64,000 bases of DNA from Pelagibius marinus. GTDB taxonomy: Bacteria > Pseudomonadota > Alphaproteobacteria > Kiloniellales > Kiloniellaceae. A program made the position numbers and the translations under genes. Under the pieces are notes generated by a model. It ran no database searches. It was not told where the DNA came from and saw only the letters and a program-made list of their open reading frames with translations. The stretch is from contig NZ_JACSDK010000003.1 of assembly GCF_014925385.1 (NCBI RefSeq), forward strand, positions 124,001 through 188,000. Reading direction: 5' to 3'. Positions 40,358 to 48,190 of the stretch are shown here, in pieces; within the stretch, counting starts at the first letter, position 1; the number at the start of each line of letters is the position of its first letter.

Positions 40358-41188
40358 ATGAGACGACGTGATTTTGTTCGCCTTCTTTCTGCCGGCGCCG
40401 TGGTGAGCTGCCCGCTGTGCAGCAGCGCCCTCGCCACCGAGTCCGGCAAGGACGCCCCTGCGCCGGCGCATGGCGCGGCCAAACCCGCGGCTGCCGAGAA
40501 CCCCGGCCACGGGGGAGGGCTCTGGTCCTACGAGGGCACGGGGGCTCCCGAGCACTGGGGCGACCTTTCCCCGGAGTACCGGGCCTGCGGCGCCGGCTCG
40601 CAGCAGTCCCCGCTAAACCTCGACAACCGCCGTCCCAGCCTGCTGAGCGGGCTTTCCGTCGACTGGCAGCCGGGGCCCTTTGAAGTGGTCAACAACGGGC
40701 ACACCATCCAGGCCAACGCGGCGCCGGGCAACGGGGTCATGCTGGAAGGCAAGCGCTACGACCTGCTGCAGTTTCATTTCCATCATCCCAGCGAGCACCA
40801 GGTCGATGGGCGGCCCTATTCGATGGAGGCGCACTTCGTCCACAAGAGCGCCGAGGGCAACCTGGCGGTCCTGGGGGCTTTCCTGACGCCCGGCCGGGAG
40901 CACGGCGAACTGAAAAAGGTCTGGACCCGCCTGCCGCACAAGGCCGGCCAGAAGGCCTCGACGCCGGGGCCCGTGGACATCCGCCTTCTGCTGCCGGACA
41001 GCCGCGCCTGCTACCGCTACGCAGGGTCCCTGACCACGCCGCCCTGTTCTGAAATCGTCGATTGGCTGGTGTTCCGCGATCCGATCGAGGTCTCGGCCGG
41101 CCAGATCGCGCAGTTCGCCCGCCTCTATCCGGCGAATGCCCGTCCGGTCCAGCCGCAGCACCGCCGCTTCATCCTCGGGAACTTCTGA
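40358..41188 (+). CDS. alpha-class carbonic anhydrase, periplasmic
   Basis: A 276-residue enzyme that hydrates CO2 to bicarbonate. The three zinc histidines are in LLQFHFHHPSEH (two) and MEAHFVHK (one). QSPLNL, and SLTTPPCSEIVDWLVF near the end, are typical of the alpha class. The N-terminus MRRRDFVRLLSAGAVVSCPLC has a twin-arginine followed by a hydrophobic stretch, so export by Tat is likely. The ATG at 40358 is preferred over a TTG two codons earlier. The two cysteines in the class that form the fold disulphide appear as CGAGS and PPCS. Confidence 0.93.
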   Translation: MRRRDFVRLLSAGAVVSCPLCSSALATESGKDAPAPAHGAAKPAAAENPGHGGGLWSYEGTGAPEHWGDLSPEYRACGAGSQQSPLNLDNRRPSLLSGLSVDWQPGPFEVVNNGHTIQANAAPGNGVMLEGKRYDLLQFHFHHPSEHQVDGRPYSMEAHFVHKSAEGNLAVLGAFLTPGREHGELKKVWTRLPHKAGQKASTPGPVDIRLLLPDSRACYRYAGSLTTPPCSEIVDWLVFRDPIEVSAGQIAQFARLYPANARPVQPQHRRFILGNF

Positions 41189-41232
41189 TTCTCGCGGATG
41201 CCTGACGAGCAGCGGGCTGACTTGAGGGTGAA

Positions 41233-41631
41233 CTACTGGGGGCGGTCACGCCTGCGCCGCTTGCGGGTGGCCTTCTGTGCCGCGCTTCGGCGCGCCGCCC
41301 CCAGTGCCAGCTCGGCCCAGGCCAGCAGCGCCGGCGGATCCTCCAGGCTGGCGGCCGGGGCGCTCCAGTAGGACAGGGTGACCGGCGCCCCCTGGCGGTG
41401 ATAGACGAAAGGCTCGGCGCCGGCCGCGGCGAAACGCGCCGCGGTCTGGCTGTCGGTCTTGAAGTAGAGGCGCTCGCCCGCGACCAGGGCGATCATGACG
41501 CCGTCCAGGAAGAAGCCCCAGCCGCCGAACATGCGCCGTGGGGCCGCCGGCCCGAGGGGCAGCAGCAGCGTCAGGCAGCGCGCGATGAAGGGCGGGATGG
41601 CCCCGGCGGTCTTTTGCGCCGGCGCGCTCAC
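41233..41631 (-). CDS. TfoX/Sxy N-terminal domain protein
   Basis: A 132-residue protein with the TfoX N-terminal domain (about 20-110): RRMFGGWGFFLDGVMIALVAGERLYFKTD and FVYHRQGAPVTLSYW. The C-terminus is very basic (KATRKRRRRDR). TfoX-N proteins are linked to competence regulation in gammaproteobacteria, but stand-alone forms like this are of unknown function. It overlaps the upstream WYL regulator gene by 4 bases (ATGA), so both are on one transcript. Confidence 0.85.
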   Translation of the reverse strand: MSAPAQKTAGAIPPFIARCLTLLLPLGPAAPRRMFGGWGFFLDGVMIALVAGERLYFKTDSQTAARFAAAGAEPFVYHRQGAPVTLSYWSAPAASLEDPPALLAWAELALGAARRSAAQKATRKRRRRDRPQ

Positions 41632-42386
41632 TCGGCGACGGCTTCCGGCTGGCGCTCCAGCACAGGGGCGGGTTCCGGCGCGCCGCCTTGCGCGACCTTC
41701 GCCGCCCGGCGCGCCCGGTCGACGGCCACGAAATCACGCAGCGTCTTGCCGCGCTCCTCGGCAAATCGTTCGTCCAGCACCGTCATCCGCTCCATGCGGT
41801 CCAGGCGGAAGGCGCGGAAGTCGTCGCGCAGCTCGCACCAGGCGATCAGCAGCCAGACCGGCCCGTAGAAGGCCAGCGCCAGGGGGCGCACGCTGCGCTC
41901 GCTGGCCCGCGCCTCGGCATTGCAGTAGTGGAAGTGCAGCTTGTGGCGGCTGCGCAAGGCCGCGCGGATCGCCGCCGCGTCGACGCTCAAGGGCGCCGCC
42001 CTGTGGTCGGCCGGGGCGGACAGCGGGGTGCGCGAGACATGGTCGCGCAGGTTGTCCGGCAGGACCGCCTCGACCTTGGCCACCACGTCGCCGGCCGCCT
42101 TGGCCAGCGCCGGATCGGCCCAGGATTCGATAATCCGGGCGCCCAGCACCAGGGCCTCGATCTCCTCCTCCGTGAACATCAGCGGCGGCAGGTCGTAGCC
42201 GCGCTGCAGCACGTAGCCGACCCCGGCTTCGCCCTCGATGGGCACGCCGGAGGCGGCGAGGTCGCGAATGTCACGATAGATCGTGCGCTCCGAAACCTCG
42301 AGTACAGTCGCCAGGTGCCGGGCTGTCACCAGCTTCCGGCGCCTAAGTTCTTGAACTATCTGGAATAACCTGTCAGCTCGGCGCAT
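41628..42386 (-). CDS. YafY-type transcriptional regulator with HTH and WYL domains
   Basis: A 252-residue regulator. An HTH_11 domain occupies residues 1-60 (RADRLFQIVQELRRRKLVTARHLATVLEVSERTIYRDIRDL), followed by a WYL ligand-binding domain (about 140-215, with FYGPVWLLIAWCELRDDFRAFRLDRM). The gene is divergent from a VOC protein across a perfect 15-bp inverted repeat, the usual arrangement for YafY regulators controlling a neighbouring VOC gene and themselves. Confidence 0.9.
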   Translation of the reverse strand: MRRADRLFQIVQELRRRKLVTARHLATVLEVSERTIYRDIRDLAASGVPIEGEAGVGYVLQRGYDLPPLMFTEEEIEALVLGARIIESWADPALAKAAGDVVAKVEAVLPDNLRDHVSRTPLSAPADHRAAPLSVDAAAIRAALRSRHKLHFHYCNAEARASERSVRPLALAFYGPVWLLIAWCELRDDFRAFRLDRMERMTVLDERFAEERGKTLRDFVAVDRARRAAKVAQGGAPEPAPVLERQPEAVAE

Positions 42387-42415
42387 CCTGCCTTCCTCCT
42401 GACGAGGACCCTAAC

Positions 42416-42451
42416 AGAACCATCCTGACAGCATGTTGTCAGGATGGTTCT
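42416..42451. promoter_or_regulatory. 36-bp palindromic operator
   Basis: AGAACCATCCTGACA at 42416-42430 is the exact reverse complement of TGTCAGGATGGTTCT at 42437-42451, with GCATGT between. It sits in the 112-base divergent gap between the YafY regulator and the VOC gene. The core TGACA..TGTCA resembles sites of YafY-like regulators. A dimer of the regulator is the likely ligand. Confidence 0.8.
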
Positions 42452-42498
42452 GATATAGCCATGCTCCCTTGAAAAAACTTTCGCGAGCATATCTGAAG

Positions 42499-42933
42499 AT
42501 GACTCTGGGCAGCATGAATCATCTTGGGGTTACGGTCAGCGACCTGGCGGCCGCGACCGGGCTCTTCTATGCGCCGGTCCTCGGCTTTCTCGGCTATCAG
42601 GAGGTCGAGCGCCTGCCGGAGATGTCGTTGTGGCTGGCCGGCGACGGCTCGGCCATCAACCTGTGGCAGGCCAAGCCCGAGCACCGCGGCCGGGCGGCGG
42701 AGCGCTATGCTCCCGGCTTTCATCATTTCGCCTTCAATGCGGACAGCCGGCAGCGCGTCGACGACTGCCACGAGCTGCTGCAGACAAAAAACATCACCGT
42801 GCTCGACGCACCGGCGGCCTACGACTACTTGCCGGGCTATTACGCTGTCTTCTTCAGCGACCCGGACGGCCTGAAATACGAGCTGGTGCACATTCCGCCG
42901 GAGGCGCTGGCGGCGGCCAAGGCAGAGAGCTAA
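42499..42933 (+). CDS. VOC (glyoxalase/bleomycin resistance) family protein
   Basis: A 144-residue protein of the vicinal oxygen chelate fold, two beta-alpha-beta-beta-beta modules: MNHLGVTVSDLAAATGLFYAPVLGFLGY at the start and AVFFSDPDGLKYELVHIPPE at the end. The metal-site candidates are His (NHLGV), His (GFHHFAF) and Glu (KYELVH). Substrate unknown. The start may be ATG 42499 or the ATG five codons on; the TTG further upstream is less likely. It is controlled from the palindrome at 42416. Its stop overlaps the convergent hydrolase stop by 4 bases. Confidence 0.85.
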   Translation: MTLGSMNHLGVTVSDLAAATGLFYAPVLGFLGYQEVERLPEMSLWLAGDGSAINLWQAKPEHRGRAAERYAPGFHHFAFNADSRQRVDDCHELLQTKNITVLDAPAAYDYLPGYYAVFFSDPDGLKYELVHIPPEALAAAKAES

Positions 42934-43589
42934 GCGAGGGCGCGCAGGAAATCGTCCAGGGCATCCACGGCCTCGCTCCAGTTCTGCTCGGCGCTGCGGC
43001 CGCTGGCCTTGCGCGGCTTCAGATCGTGGTCGCCGTCCTCGGCCCAGTGCAGCCGGATGGTTCCGGCCAGGGCGTAGCCGGCCACTTCCTCGGCCTTACC
43101 CAGGGCGTCGCGGGTGCCCTGGCAGATCAGGCAGGGGGTCTTCAGCGCCGCCAGGTGCTCGGTGCGCAGGCGCTCCGGCTTGCCGGCGGGATGGAAGGGG
43201 TAGCCGAGGCAGGCCAGCCCGCGTACGCCCGCTTCATCGGCGATCAGGCTGGCCATGCGCCCGCCCATGGACTTGCCGCCGATGACCAGCTTCTCGGCGC
43301 CCCCAGAGCCCGAGAGGTCGTCGATCACCGCCTGCCAGGTCTCCAGCAGCACCGGCTGGCGGTCGGGCGGCGGGCGCTTGGGCTCGTGCCGGCGCCGGGC
43401 CATGTAGGGAAATTCGAAGCGCGCCACCCGCCAGCCCTTGGCCGCCAGCCCCCCGGCGAAGAAGGTCATGAAGGGGGTGTCCATGGGCGCCCCGGCGCCA
43501 TGGGCGAAGGCGAAGGTGAGGGGGGCGTCCGCGGGTCCGTCGGTGAGGAAATCCGGCAAGCTGTTGGTGTTTTTCATCAGCGCTTTCAT
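42930..43589 (-). CDS. alpha/beta hydrolase, KANL3/Tex30 type
   Basis: A 219-residue hydrolase of the dienelactone-hydrolase-like group. The nucleophile elbow is IGGKSMGGRMAS (Ser about residue 107), with FAFAHGAGAPMDTPFM as oxyanion region, ICQGTRDALGK (acidic residue) and DGDHDLKPRK (histidine) completing the triad. Start placed at ATG 43589; a second ATG lies four codons on. Function unknown. Convergent with the VOC gene. Confidence 0.82.
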   Translation of the reverse strand: MKALMKNTNSLPDFLTDGPADAPLTFAFAHGAGAPMDTPFMTFFAGGLAAKGWRVARFEFPYMARRRHEPKRPPPDRQPVLLETWQAVIDDLSGSGGAEKLVIGGKSMGGRMASLIADEAGVRGLACLGYPFHPAGKPERLRTEHLAALKTPCLICQGTRDALGKAEEVAGYALAGTIRLHWAEDGDHDLKPRKASGRSAEQNWSEAVDALDDFLRALA

Positions 43590-43661
43590 GCCCTTGCGGG
43601 GAAGGTCCAAGAACGGCCAGGGAGCTAACGCTCCCTTAACCAAGGGGCGGGATGATAGGAC

Positions 43662-43713
43662 CAGATCAATCCTCGATCAGGTGGAATCACCTGATCGAGG
43701 GTAAATTGATCTG
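43662..43713. repeat. long imperfect inverted repeat (palindromic element 1)
   Basis: CAGATCAAT and CCTCGATCAGGTG pair with CACCTGATCGAGG and ATTGATCTG around a GAAT loop, with one 4-base asymmetry (GTAA). The stem is about 22 bp. It does not overlap a gene and has no U-tract. Likely an interspersed intergenic repeat of this lineage. Confidence 0.8.
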
Positions 43714-43726
43714 TCTTATGAAGTTG

Positions 43727-43764
43727 GAGCAACCTGTCCGCGTCCGTCCGGACGCGGGTTGCTC
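43727..43764. repeat. inverted repeat (palindromic element 2)
   Basis: GAGCAAC and CCGCGTCC pair with GGACGCGG and GTTGCTC; the left arm has extra bases (CTGT). It follows element 1 after 13 bases and precedes a small gene. Probably another interspersed repeat type. Confidence 0.7.
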
Positions 43765-43837
43765 TAGAACAGGGGTTTGTCCCCGGGGAAGGCCGTATCG
43801 CGCCTTCCGGCGGCCCCTGGATCCGAAGGAGCAGGAC

Positions 43838-44038
43838 ATGGACGACATTCGCCATCGCGATCTCAGCGAAATCCCTGAGTCGGAGATGACCCTGGAAGAA
43901 CGCCGGGAATTGAAGCGGCGCTTCGAGGAGTTTGTCGGCCTGATGCGCCGCCCCTCCGTGGCCAACAGCATCGGCAAGCCTGCCAGCAAGAAGGCCACCA
44001 AGCGCTGGGACCCCTCCACCATGGGCAAGCGCAACTAG
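43838..44038 (+). CDS. small conserved-looking hypothetical protein
   Basis: A 66-residue soluble protein, highly charged: MDDIRHRDLSEIPESEMTLE then EERRELKRRFEEFVGLMRRPS and a lysine-rich end. It has a good GGAGCAGG ribosome site 5-6 bases before the ATG. Third-position GC bias supports coding. No family recognised. The frame is open upstream into the palindromic repeats but without coding character. Confidence 0.65.
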   Translation: MDDIRHRDLSEIPESEMTLEERRELKRRFEEFVGLMRRPSVANSIGKPASKKATKRWDPSTMGKRN

Positions 44039-44121
44039 CGGGCAGGTCTGCCCGGGAGGCCGAAGGCTTCCGCTCTTCCTGAATATCGAAAAATTGCCTG
44101 CCGCCGGTTCTGCGCGGGCCG

Positions 44122-44670
44122 CTACTTCTTGCGGAAGGCGTCCAGGGTGACGACCTTCTCGCCGCTCTTCTTTTCTTCGCCTTCGTCCTCGGCGGGGCTC
44201 TCGGCCTCGCTTTTCTCGGTGATTTTCTCGTCGGCGCCCGGCACCGCCGCCGGCGGCTCGAAGAGCGCCGCGCTGTCGGGACCGCTGCCCAGGGTGTCGG
44301 AGGTCTCCACGTCGAACTGCAGACCGAAGCGCACCGAGGGGTCGGCGAAGGCGGTGACGGCGGCGAAGGGCACCACCAGGCGGTGCGGCACGTCGGCGAA
44401 GCTGAGGGTGACGCAGAACTGGTCCTCGTCGATCTCCAGCCCCCAGAACTGGTGCTGCAGGACGATGGTCATCTCGCCGGGATAACGCTCTTGCAGGGCC
44501 ACCGGGATCTCGGCGTCCTTATGGTCGGTGCGGAAAGTGATATAGAAGTGGTGGTTGCCCGGCAGCCCGTGTTCGGCGACTTCGATCAACGCCTTGCGCA
44601 CCACGGAGCGCAACGCGTCCTCCACCATGCGGTCGTATCGCAGCCCCTCGTTCGACATAGCCTCCGTCAC
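44122..44670 (-). CDS. sspB: SspB family ClpXP adaptor
   Basis: A 182-residue protein. The N-terminal SspB fold (about 10-120) includes HFYITFRTDHKDAEIP, MTIVLQHQFWGLEIDEDQFCVTLSF and LVVPFAAVTAFADPSVRFGLQF, which bind the ssrA tag. An acidic, flexible linker leads to a C-terminal VVTLDAFRKK, matching the ClpX-docking peptide of alphaproteobacterial SspB. It hands tagged proteins to ClpXP. It lies just downstream of ssrA on the same strand. MSNEGLRYD, four codons in, is an alternative start. Confidence 0.92.
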   Translation of the reverse strand: MTEAMSNEGLRYDRMVEDALRSVVRKALIEVAEHGLPGNHHFYITFRTDHKDAEIPVALQERYPGEMTIVLQHQFWGLEIDEDQFCVTLSFADVPHRLVVPFAAVTAFADPSVRFGLQFDVETSDTLGSGPDSAALFEPPAAVPGADEKITEKSEAESPAEDEGEEKKSGEKVVTLDAFRKK

Positions 44671-44762
44671 GCCCTTCCGCAGACCAATTCCAGTTACCTA
44701 GGTGAGGGGTGTTGTTGCCATTATTGATATCCCCCAACGCGGGCGCGCTTCGCGCACCTGAA

Positions 44763-44840
44763 GCGGGGCGCTTCTGTTGTTTTCCGCGCCCCCGGTGGGG
44801 CGCATATATTGCCGTCCGCGCCCCCGGTGGGGCGCTTCTG
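44763..44840. repeat. GC-rich tandem hairpins between ssrA and sspB
   Basis: CCGCGCCCCCGGTGGGGCGC occurs at 44784-44803 and 44816-44835 (32-base period), each a self-complementary hairpin (GCGCCCC/GGGGCGC). GGGGCGCTTCTGTTG also occurs twice, near 44765 and 44829. On the minus strand these follow the tmRNA gene and may be processing or termination structures. Confidence 0.75.
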
Positions 44841-44879
44841 TTGCCAGGTGCGCCCCGAACCCCGCCTAAACTTGTGAGA

Positions 44880-45170
44880 GCCTAGGACTTAGATTTGGCT
44901 AACCTGACCGCATTAAGCGGCGAGGCGTGCCTCACTGTAGTTGTCGTTCGCAACTATAGTTTCGGCCCGATAACGGCGGTACCATGCCGGGCACCGAACC
45001 CATCTTTACCACGCACGTCGATCCTATTTCGCCCCCAAGAGAGCCCTCCGAAAATCCCGCGAAACCGACGAGTTGGAGGGGTTTGGTGGAGGCGCCGGGT
45101 ACTGCCCCCGGGTCCGTAACGCTTATTCCACAGGCCCGTTTAGCACCATAGCCGGCGAACCGGCACCCCC
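44880..45170 (-). ncRNA. ssrA: tmRNA, circularly permuted two-piece form
   Basis: Read on the minus strand, an acceptor piece comes first and ends CGCCTCCACCA at 45084. It is followed by an intervening loop, then the coding piece, starting GGGGGCGAAATAGGATCGACG at 45036. The 5' GGGGGCG pairs with CGCCTCC to form the acceptor stem, and the third pair is G-U, the alanine identity element. The resume codon GCG at 44951 opens a tag of 12 residues, ANDNYSEARLAA, stopping at TAA (44913-44915). This permuted order is the alphaproteobacterial form. TATATT at 45171-45176 is a possible -10 box. Outer ends are approximate. tmRNA rescues stalled ribosomes and marks products for ClpXP. Confidence 0.95.
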
Positions 45171-45393
45171 AATATAAGCACTTTAGGTGGCTGATAAAAG
45201 GTCTAGGCGGTCCCCCGCCGCGGCGGGCGAAATGGGCCGTTTTGACCCGATTCGCCGCAGAATTCCGGACCTCGGGCGGGCAACTGCGCTAGAATGGCCC
45301 GCGACGACTCCGGGCCCGCCCCGGCCGGGAAGCGGCCCCGAGACGACCCGGAGCCAGGATCTCAAGAATGACCCGAAGGCGAGAAGGACCGAC

Positions 45394-46188
45394 GTGAAGC
45401 AATACCTCGACCTCCTGCGCAAGGTGCGCGAGGAGGGCTGCTACAAGGGCGACCGCACCGGCACCGGCACCCAGAGCCTCTTCGGCTACCAGATGCGCTA
45501 CGACCTCAGCGAAGGCTTCCCGGTGCTGACCACCAAGAAGCTGCACCTGAAGTCGATCATCCACGAGCTGCTGTGGTTCCTCGCGGGCGACACCAACATC
45601 GCCTACCTGAAGCGGCACGGGGTCAGGATCTGGGACGAGTGGGCCGACGAGAACGGCGACCTCGGGCCCGTCTACGGCGCCCAGTGGCGCTCCTGGCCGG
45701 CGCCGGACGGCCGCCGCATCGACCAGATCGGCCAGCTGCTCCGACAGTTGAAGAGCAACCCGGACTCGCGCCGCCACATCGTCTGCGCCTGGAACCCGGC
45801 GGAGGTCGACAAGATGGCGCTGCCGCCCTGCCACTGCCTCTTCCAGTTCTACGTGGCCGAGGGCAAGCTGTCCTGCCAGCTCTACCAGCGCAGTGCCGAC
45901 ATCTTCCTGGGCGTGCCCTTCAACATCGCCTCCTACGCGCTGCTGACCATGATGGTGGCGCAGGTCTGCGAGCTGGAGCCCGGCGACTTCGTGCACACCC
46001 TGGGCGACGCGCACCTCTACGTGAACCACCAGCAGCAGGCGGATCTGCAGCTGCAGCGCGAGCCGCTGGCCCTGCCGACTATGAAGATCAATCCGGCGGT
46101 GAAGGACCTCTTCGCCTTCCGCTACGAGGACTTCGAGCTCGTCGGCTACGAGGCCCATCCGCACATCAAAGCGCCGGTTGCCGTCTGA
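45394..46188 (+). CDS. thyA: thymidylate synthase
   Basis: A 264-residue enzyme, exactly the length of E. coli ThyA, that makes dTMP from dUMP with methylene-tetrahydrofolate. The catalytic Cys is in [12 protein letters not shown], and the phosphate arginines in DPDSRRHIV-like [14 protein letters not shown] and [22 protein letters not shown] start at a GTG (45394) with AAGGA 9 bases upstream; the frame is open 69 codons further upstream, but that part lacks homology. It is followed 3 bases later by folA. Confidence 0.95.
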   Translation: MKQYLDLLRKVREEGCYKGDRTGTGTQSLFGYQMRYDLSEGFPVLTTKKLHLKSIIHELLWFLAGDTNIAYLKRHGVRIWDEWADENGDLGPVYGAQWRSWPAPDGRRIDQIGQLLRQLKSNPDSRRHIVCAWNPAEVDKMALPPCHCLFQFYVAEGKLSCQLYQRSADIFLGVPFNIASYALLTMMVAQVCELEPGDFVHTLGDAHLYVNHQQQADLQLQREPLALPTMKINPAVKDLFAFRYEDFELVGYEAHPHIKAPVAV

Positions 46189-46191
46189 ACC

Positions 46192-46719
46192 ATGGCCCAC
46201 TCCGCCGAAACGGGCGTGCCGCTCGCCCTCATCGTCGCGCGCGCCGACAACGGCGTCATCGGGCGCGAGGGCGGCCTGCCCTGGCACCTCTCCGGAGACC
46301 TGAAGTTCTTCAAGGCCCAGACGCTGGGCAAGCCGGTGGTCATGGGCCGCAAGACCTTCCAGTCCATCGGCCGCCCGCTGCCGGGACGCCCCAACCTGGT
46401 CATCACCCGCGACCCGGCTTTCCATGCCGAGGGCGTGGAAGTCTTTCCCGACACCGAAGCGGCGCTGGCACGCGCCCAGGACCTGGCGGCGGACAGCGGG
46501 GCGGCGGAAGTGATGGTGATCGGCGGCGGCCAGATCTACGAGCTGACCCTGCCGCTGGCCCGCCGCGTCTACCTGACCGAGGTCCATGCCAGTCCCGAGG
46601 GCGACACGCGTTTTCCCGATCTCGATCCCGCGCTCTGGGAAGAGGTGCGGCGCGACGCGCCGGTCTCCGGCGGCGAAGGCCAGCCGGATTTCAGTATCGT
46701 GGTGCTGGAGCGGCGCTGA
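46192..46719 (+). CDS. folA: dihydrofolate reductase
   Basis: A 175-residue enzyme that regenerates tetrahydrofolate after the thymidylate synthase step. Visible motifs are ARADNGVIGREGGLPWHL (substrate loop; the usual active-site acid appears as the Asp in SGDLKFFKAQT), VVMGRKTFQSIGRPLPGRPN (NADPH site) and VIGGGQIYELTLPLA. Three bases separate it from thyA, so the two are co-expressed. Confidence 0.94.
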   Translation: MAHSAETGVPLALIVARADNGVIGREGGLPWHLSGDLKFFKAQTLGKPVVMGRKTFQSIGRPLPGRPNLVITRDPAFHAEGVEVFPDTEAALARAQDLAADSGAAEVMVIGGGQIYELTLPLARRVYLTEVHASPEGDTRFPDLDPALWEEVRRDAPVSGGEGQPDFSIVVLERR

Positions 46720-46753
46720 GCACCGGGGAGGGGGCTGCCGTCAGGCCTTGGGC

Positions 46754-47422
46754 TCAGGCCTTCTGCCAGGCGCTGATGCGGAACAGCGGGAAGAGCGGCA
46801 GGAACAGCGGGTGGTAGATCCCGAAAACCTTGCGGAAGCCGTTCTCCCGCAGGAACTGCTCGACCTGCCAGGCGGCGTGGTAGTGGTCGTGCGGCTTCTG
46901 CTTGCCGAAGACGACGCGCAGCAGGCGATAGGCCAGGTTTTCCGAGGGCAGCGAGGTGTAGAGCACGCCCCTGGCGCCCAGCCAGTGGCGGATGCGCTCG
47001 ATGGGGAAGCTCAGATCCTCGAAGTGCTCCAGCACGTCGGCGGCGACGATGGCGTCGAAGCGGCCGCTGCCGAAGTCGAAGTCCTTGATGTTGGCATTGG
47101 TGATGCGGACGTTCGAGAGCTCGTAGGCCTCGCGCATCTGCTCGGCCTGGGCGGTGTTCAGGTCGATCAGGTCGACCGAGCGGAAGCCGCTGGCCAGGCT
47201 GGGCATGAAGATGCCGCTGCCGCCGCCAAAGTCCAGGCAGGCGCCCTCCGGCTTGGAAAAGCGCCGGATCAGCAGGGTGAGCATCCACAGGCGCGCCCAG
47301 AAGAACTCGCGCAGCAGCGGATTGGGCGCGCAGTAGACGTCCAGTGCGATGTCGCTGGACTGCGTCTGCCGGTCGATCAGGCGGCGCAGCAGCGCGAGCG
47401 GCGGCTTCACATATTGCATCAT
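46754..47422 (-). CDS. class I SAM-dependent methyltransferase
   Basis: A 222-residue protein. The SAM-binding glycine loop is CLDFGGGSGIFMPSL (about 63-77), followed by VDLIDLN (acidic ribose contact) and FDAIVAADVLEHFEDL, the Methyltransf_11 pattern. The C-terminus is hydrophobic (FGIYHPLFLPLFPLFRI), suggesting membrane contact. Substrate unknown. Start at ATG 47422 (a second ATG follows directly); the upstream frame extension lacks similarity. Convergent with folA. Confidence 0.82.
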   Translation of the reverse strand: MMQYVKPPLALLRRLIDRQTQSSDIALDVYCAPNPLLREFFWARLWMLTLLIRRFSKPEGACLDFGGGSGIFMPSLASGFRSVDLIDLNTAQAEQMREAYELSNVRITNANIKDFDFGSGRFDAIVAADVLEHFEDLSFPIERIRHWLGARGVLYTSLPSENLAYRLLRVVFGKQKPHDHYHAAWQVEQFLRENGFRKVFGIYHPLFLPLFPLFRISAWQKA

Positions 47423-47677
47423 TTTGGCGTCTGGCCCCGGGCACAAGCGGACTGCCGGAGCCTCGCAGCGCGGGCTTAACAAAGGGTGAAAGCGGCCCCG
47501 GCCGGATTGGCCCGGCCCCCCTTCCCTGGGCCCACAATCCTCAACCAGGGTCAAGCTGTCCTTCCGGGCAGGTTGTCGCCGCCGCCGCCGGGGTTCTACA
47601 CTTCGGCCGGCGAGGGGCTTTTCGCGATAGGCCCTCCGCCGCGCAACGACAAAGAGAAAATGGGGAGGTCCCGCGCC

Positions 47678-48100
47678 ATGACCAAAGTCAGTTCATCCGC
47701 CGATCTGCCGGTGCCGGCCGCGACCGTCTGGGCGGTCATCGGCAACTTCAACGCGCTGCCCGACTGGCATCCCGCCGTCGAGAAGAGCGAACTGAAGAAG
47801 GAAGACGGCGGCACCCTGCGCAAGCTGTCCCTCATGGGCGGCGGCACCATCGAAGAGAAGCTGGAGCAGATCGACGACAAGGAGCGGCTCTACACCTATT
47901 CCATCCTGTCGGGCCCGCTGCCGGTTTCCAACTACACCGCGACCCTGCGGGTACGCGGCGACGACAAGGGCAGCGGCTGCACCGTCGAGTGGTCGAGCGA
48001 GTTCGAGGCTAAGGGCGCGCCGGAGAGCGCGGCGATCGAGGCCATCAGCGGCATCTACGAGGCCGGCTTCGAAAACCTGAAGAAGATGTTCGGCGGCTGA
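47678..48100 (+). CDS. SRPBCC family protein (polyketide cyclase/dehydrase type)
   Basis: A 140-residue protein of the START/Bet v1-like fold: VSSSADLPVPAATVWAVIGNFNALPDWHPAVEKSEL at the start and a long C-terminal helix (AIEAISGIYEAGFENLKKMF). Members bind hydrophobic ligands; a specific role is unknown. The ATG at 47678 has GGAGG nine bases upstream, so it is preferred to the ATG at 47660. Confidence 0.87.
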   Translation: MTKVSSSADLPVPAATVWAVIGNFNALPDWHPAVEKSELKKEDGGTLRKLSLMGGGTIEEKLEQIDDKERLYTYSILSGPLPVSNYTATLRVRGDDKGSGCTVEWSSEFEAKGAPESAAIEAISGIYEAGFENLKKMFGG

Positions 48101-48190
48101 ACTTCGCCGTCTGGCCGCCGGAATCTCGCCGCATTTGGCGGCTAATCCGACAGAGGTTGCACAAGCTGCGCCTCTGCCGGAGACCCGCCC

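Noticed and set aside
44763-44840. CRISPR-like array
   Set aside because: Only two or three GC-rich hairpin units with very short spacers and no cas genes.
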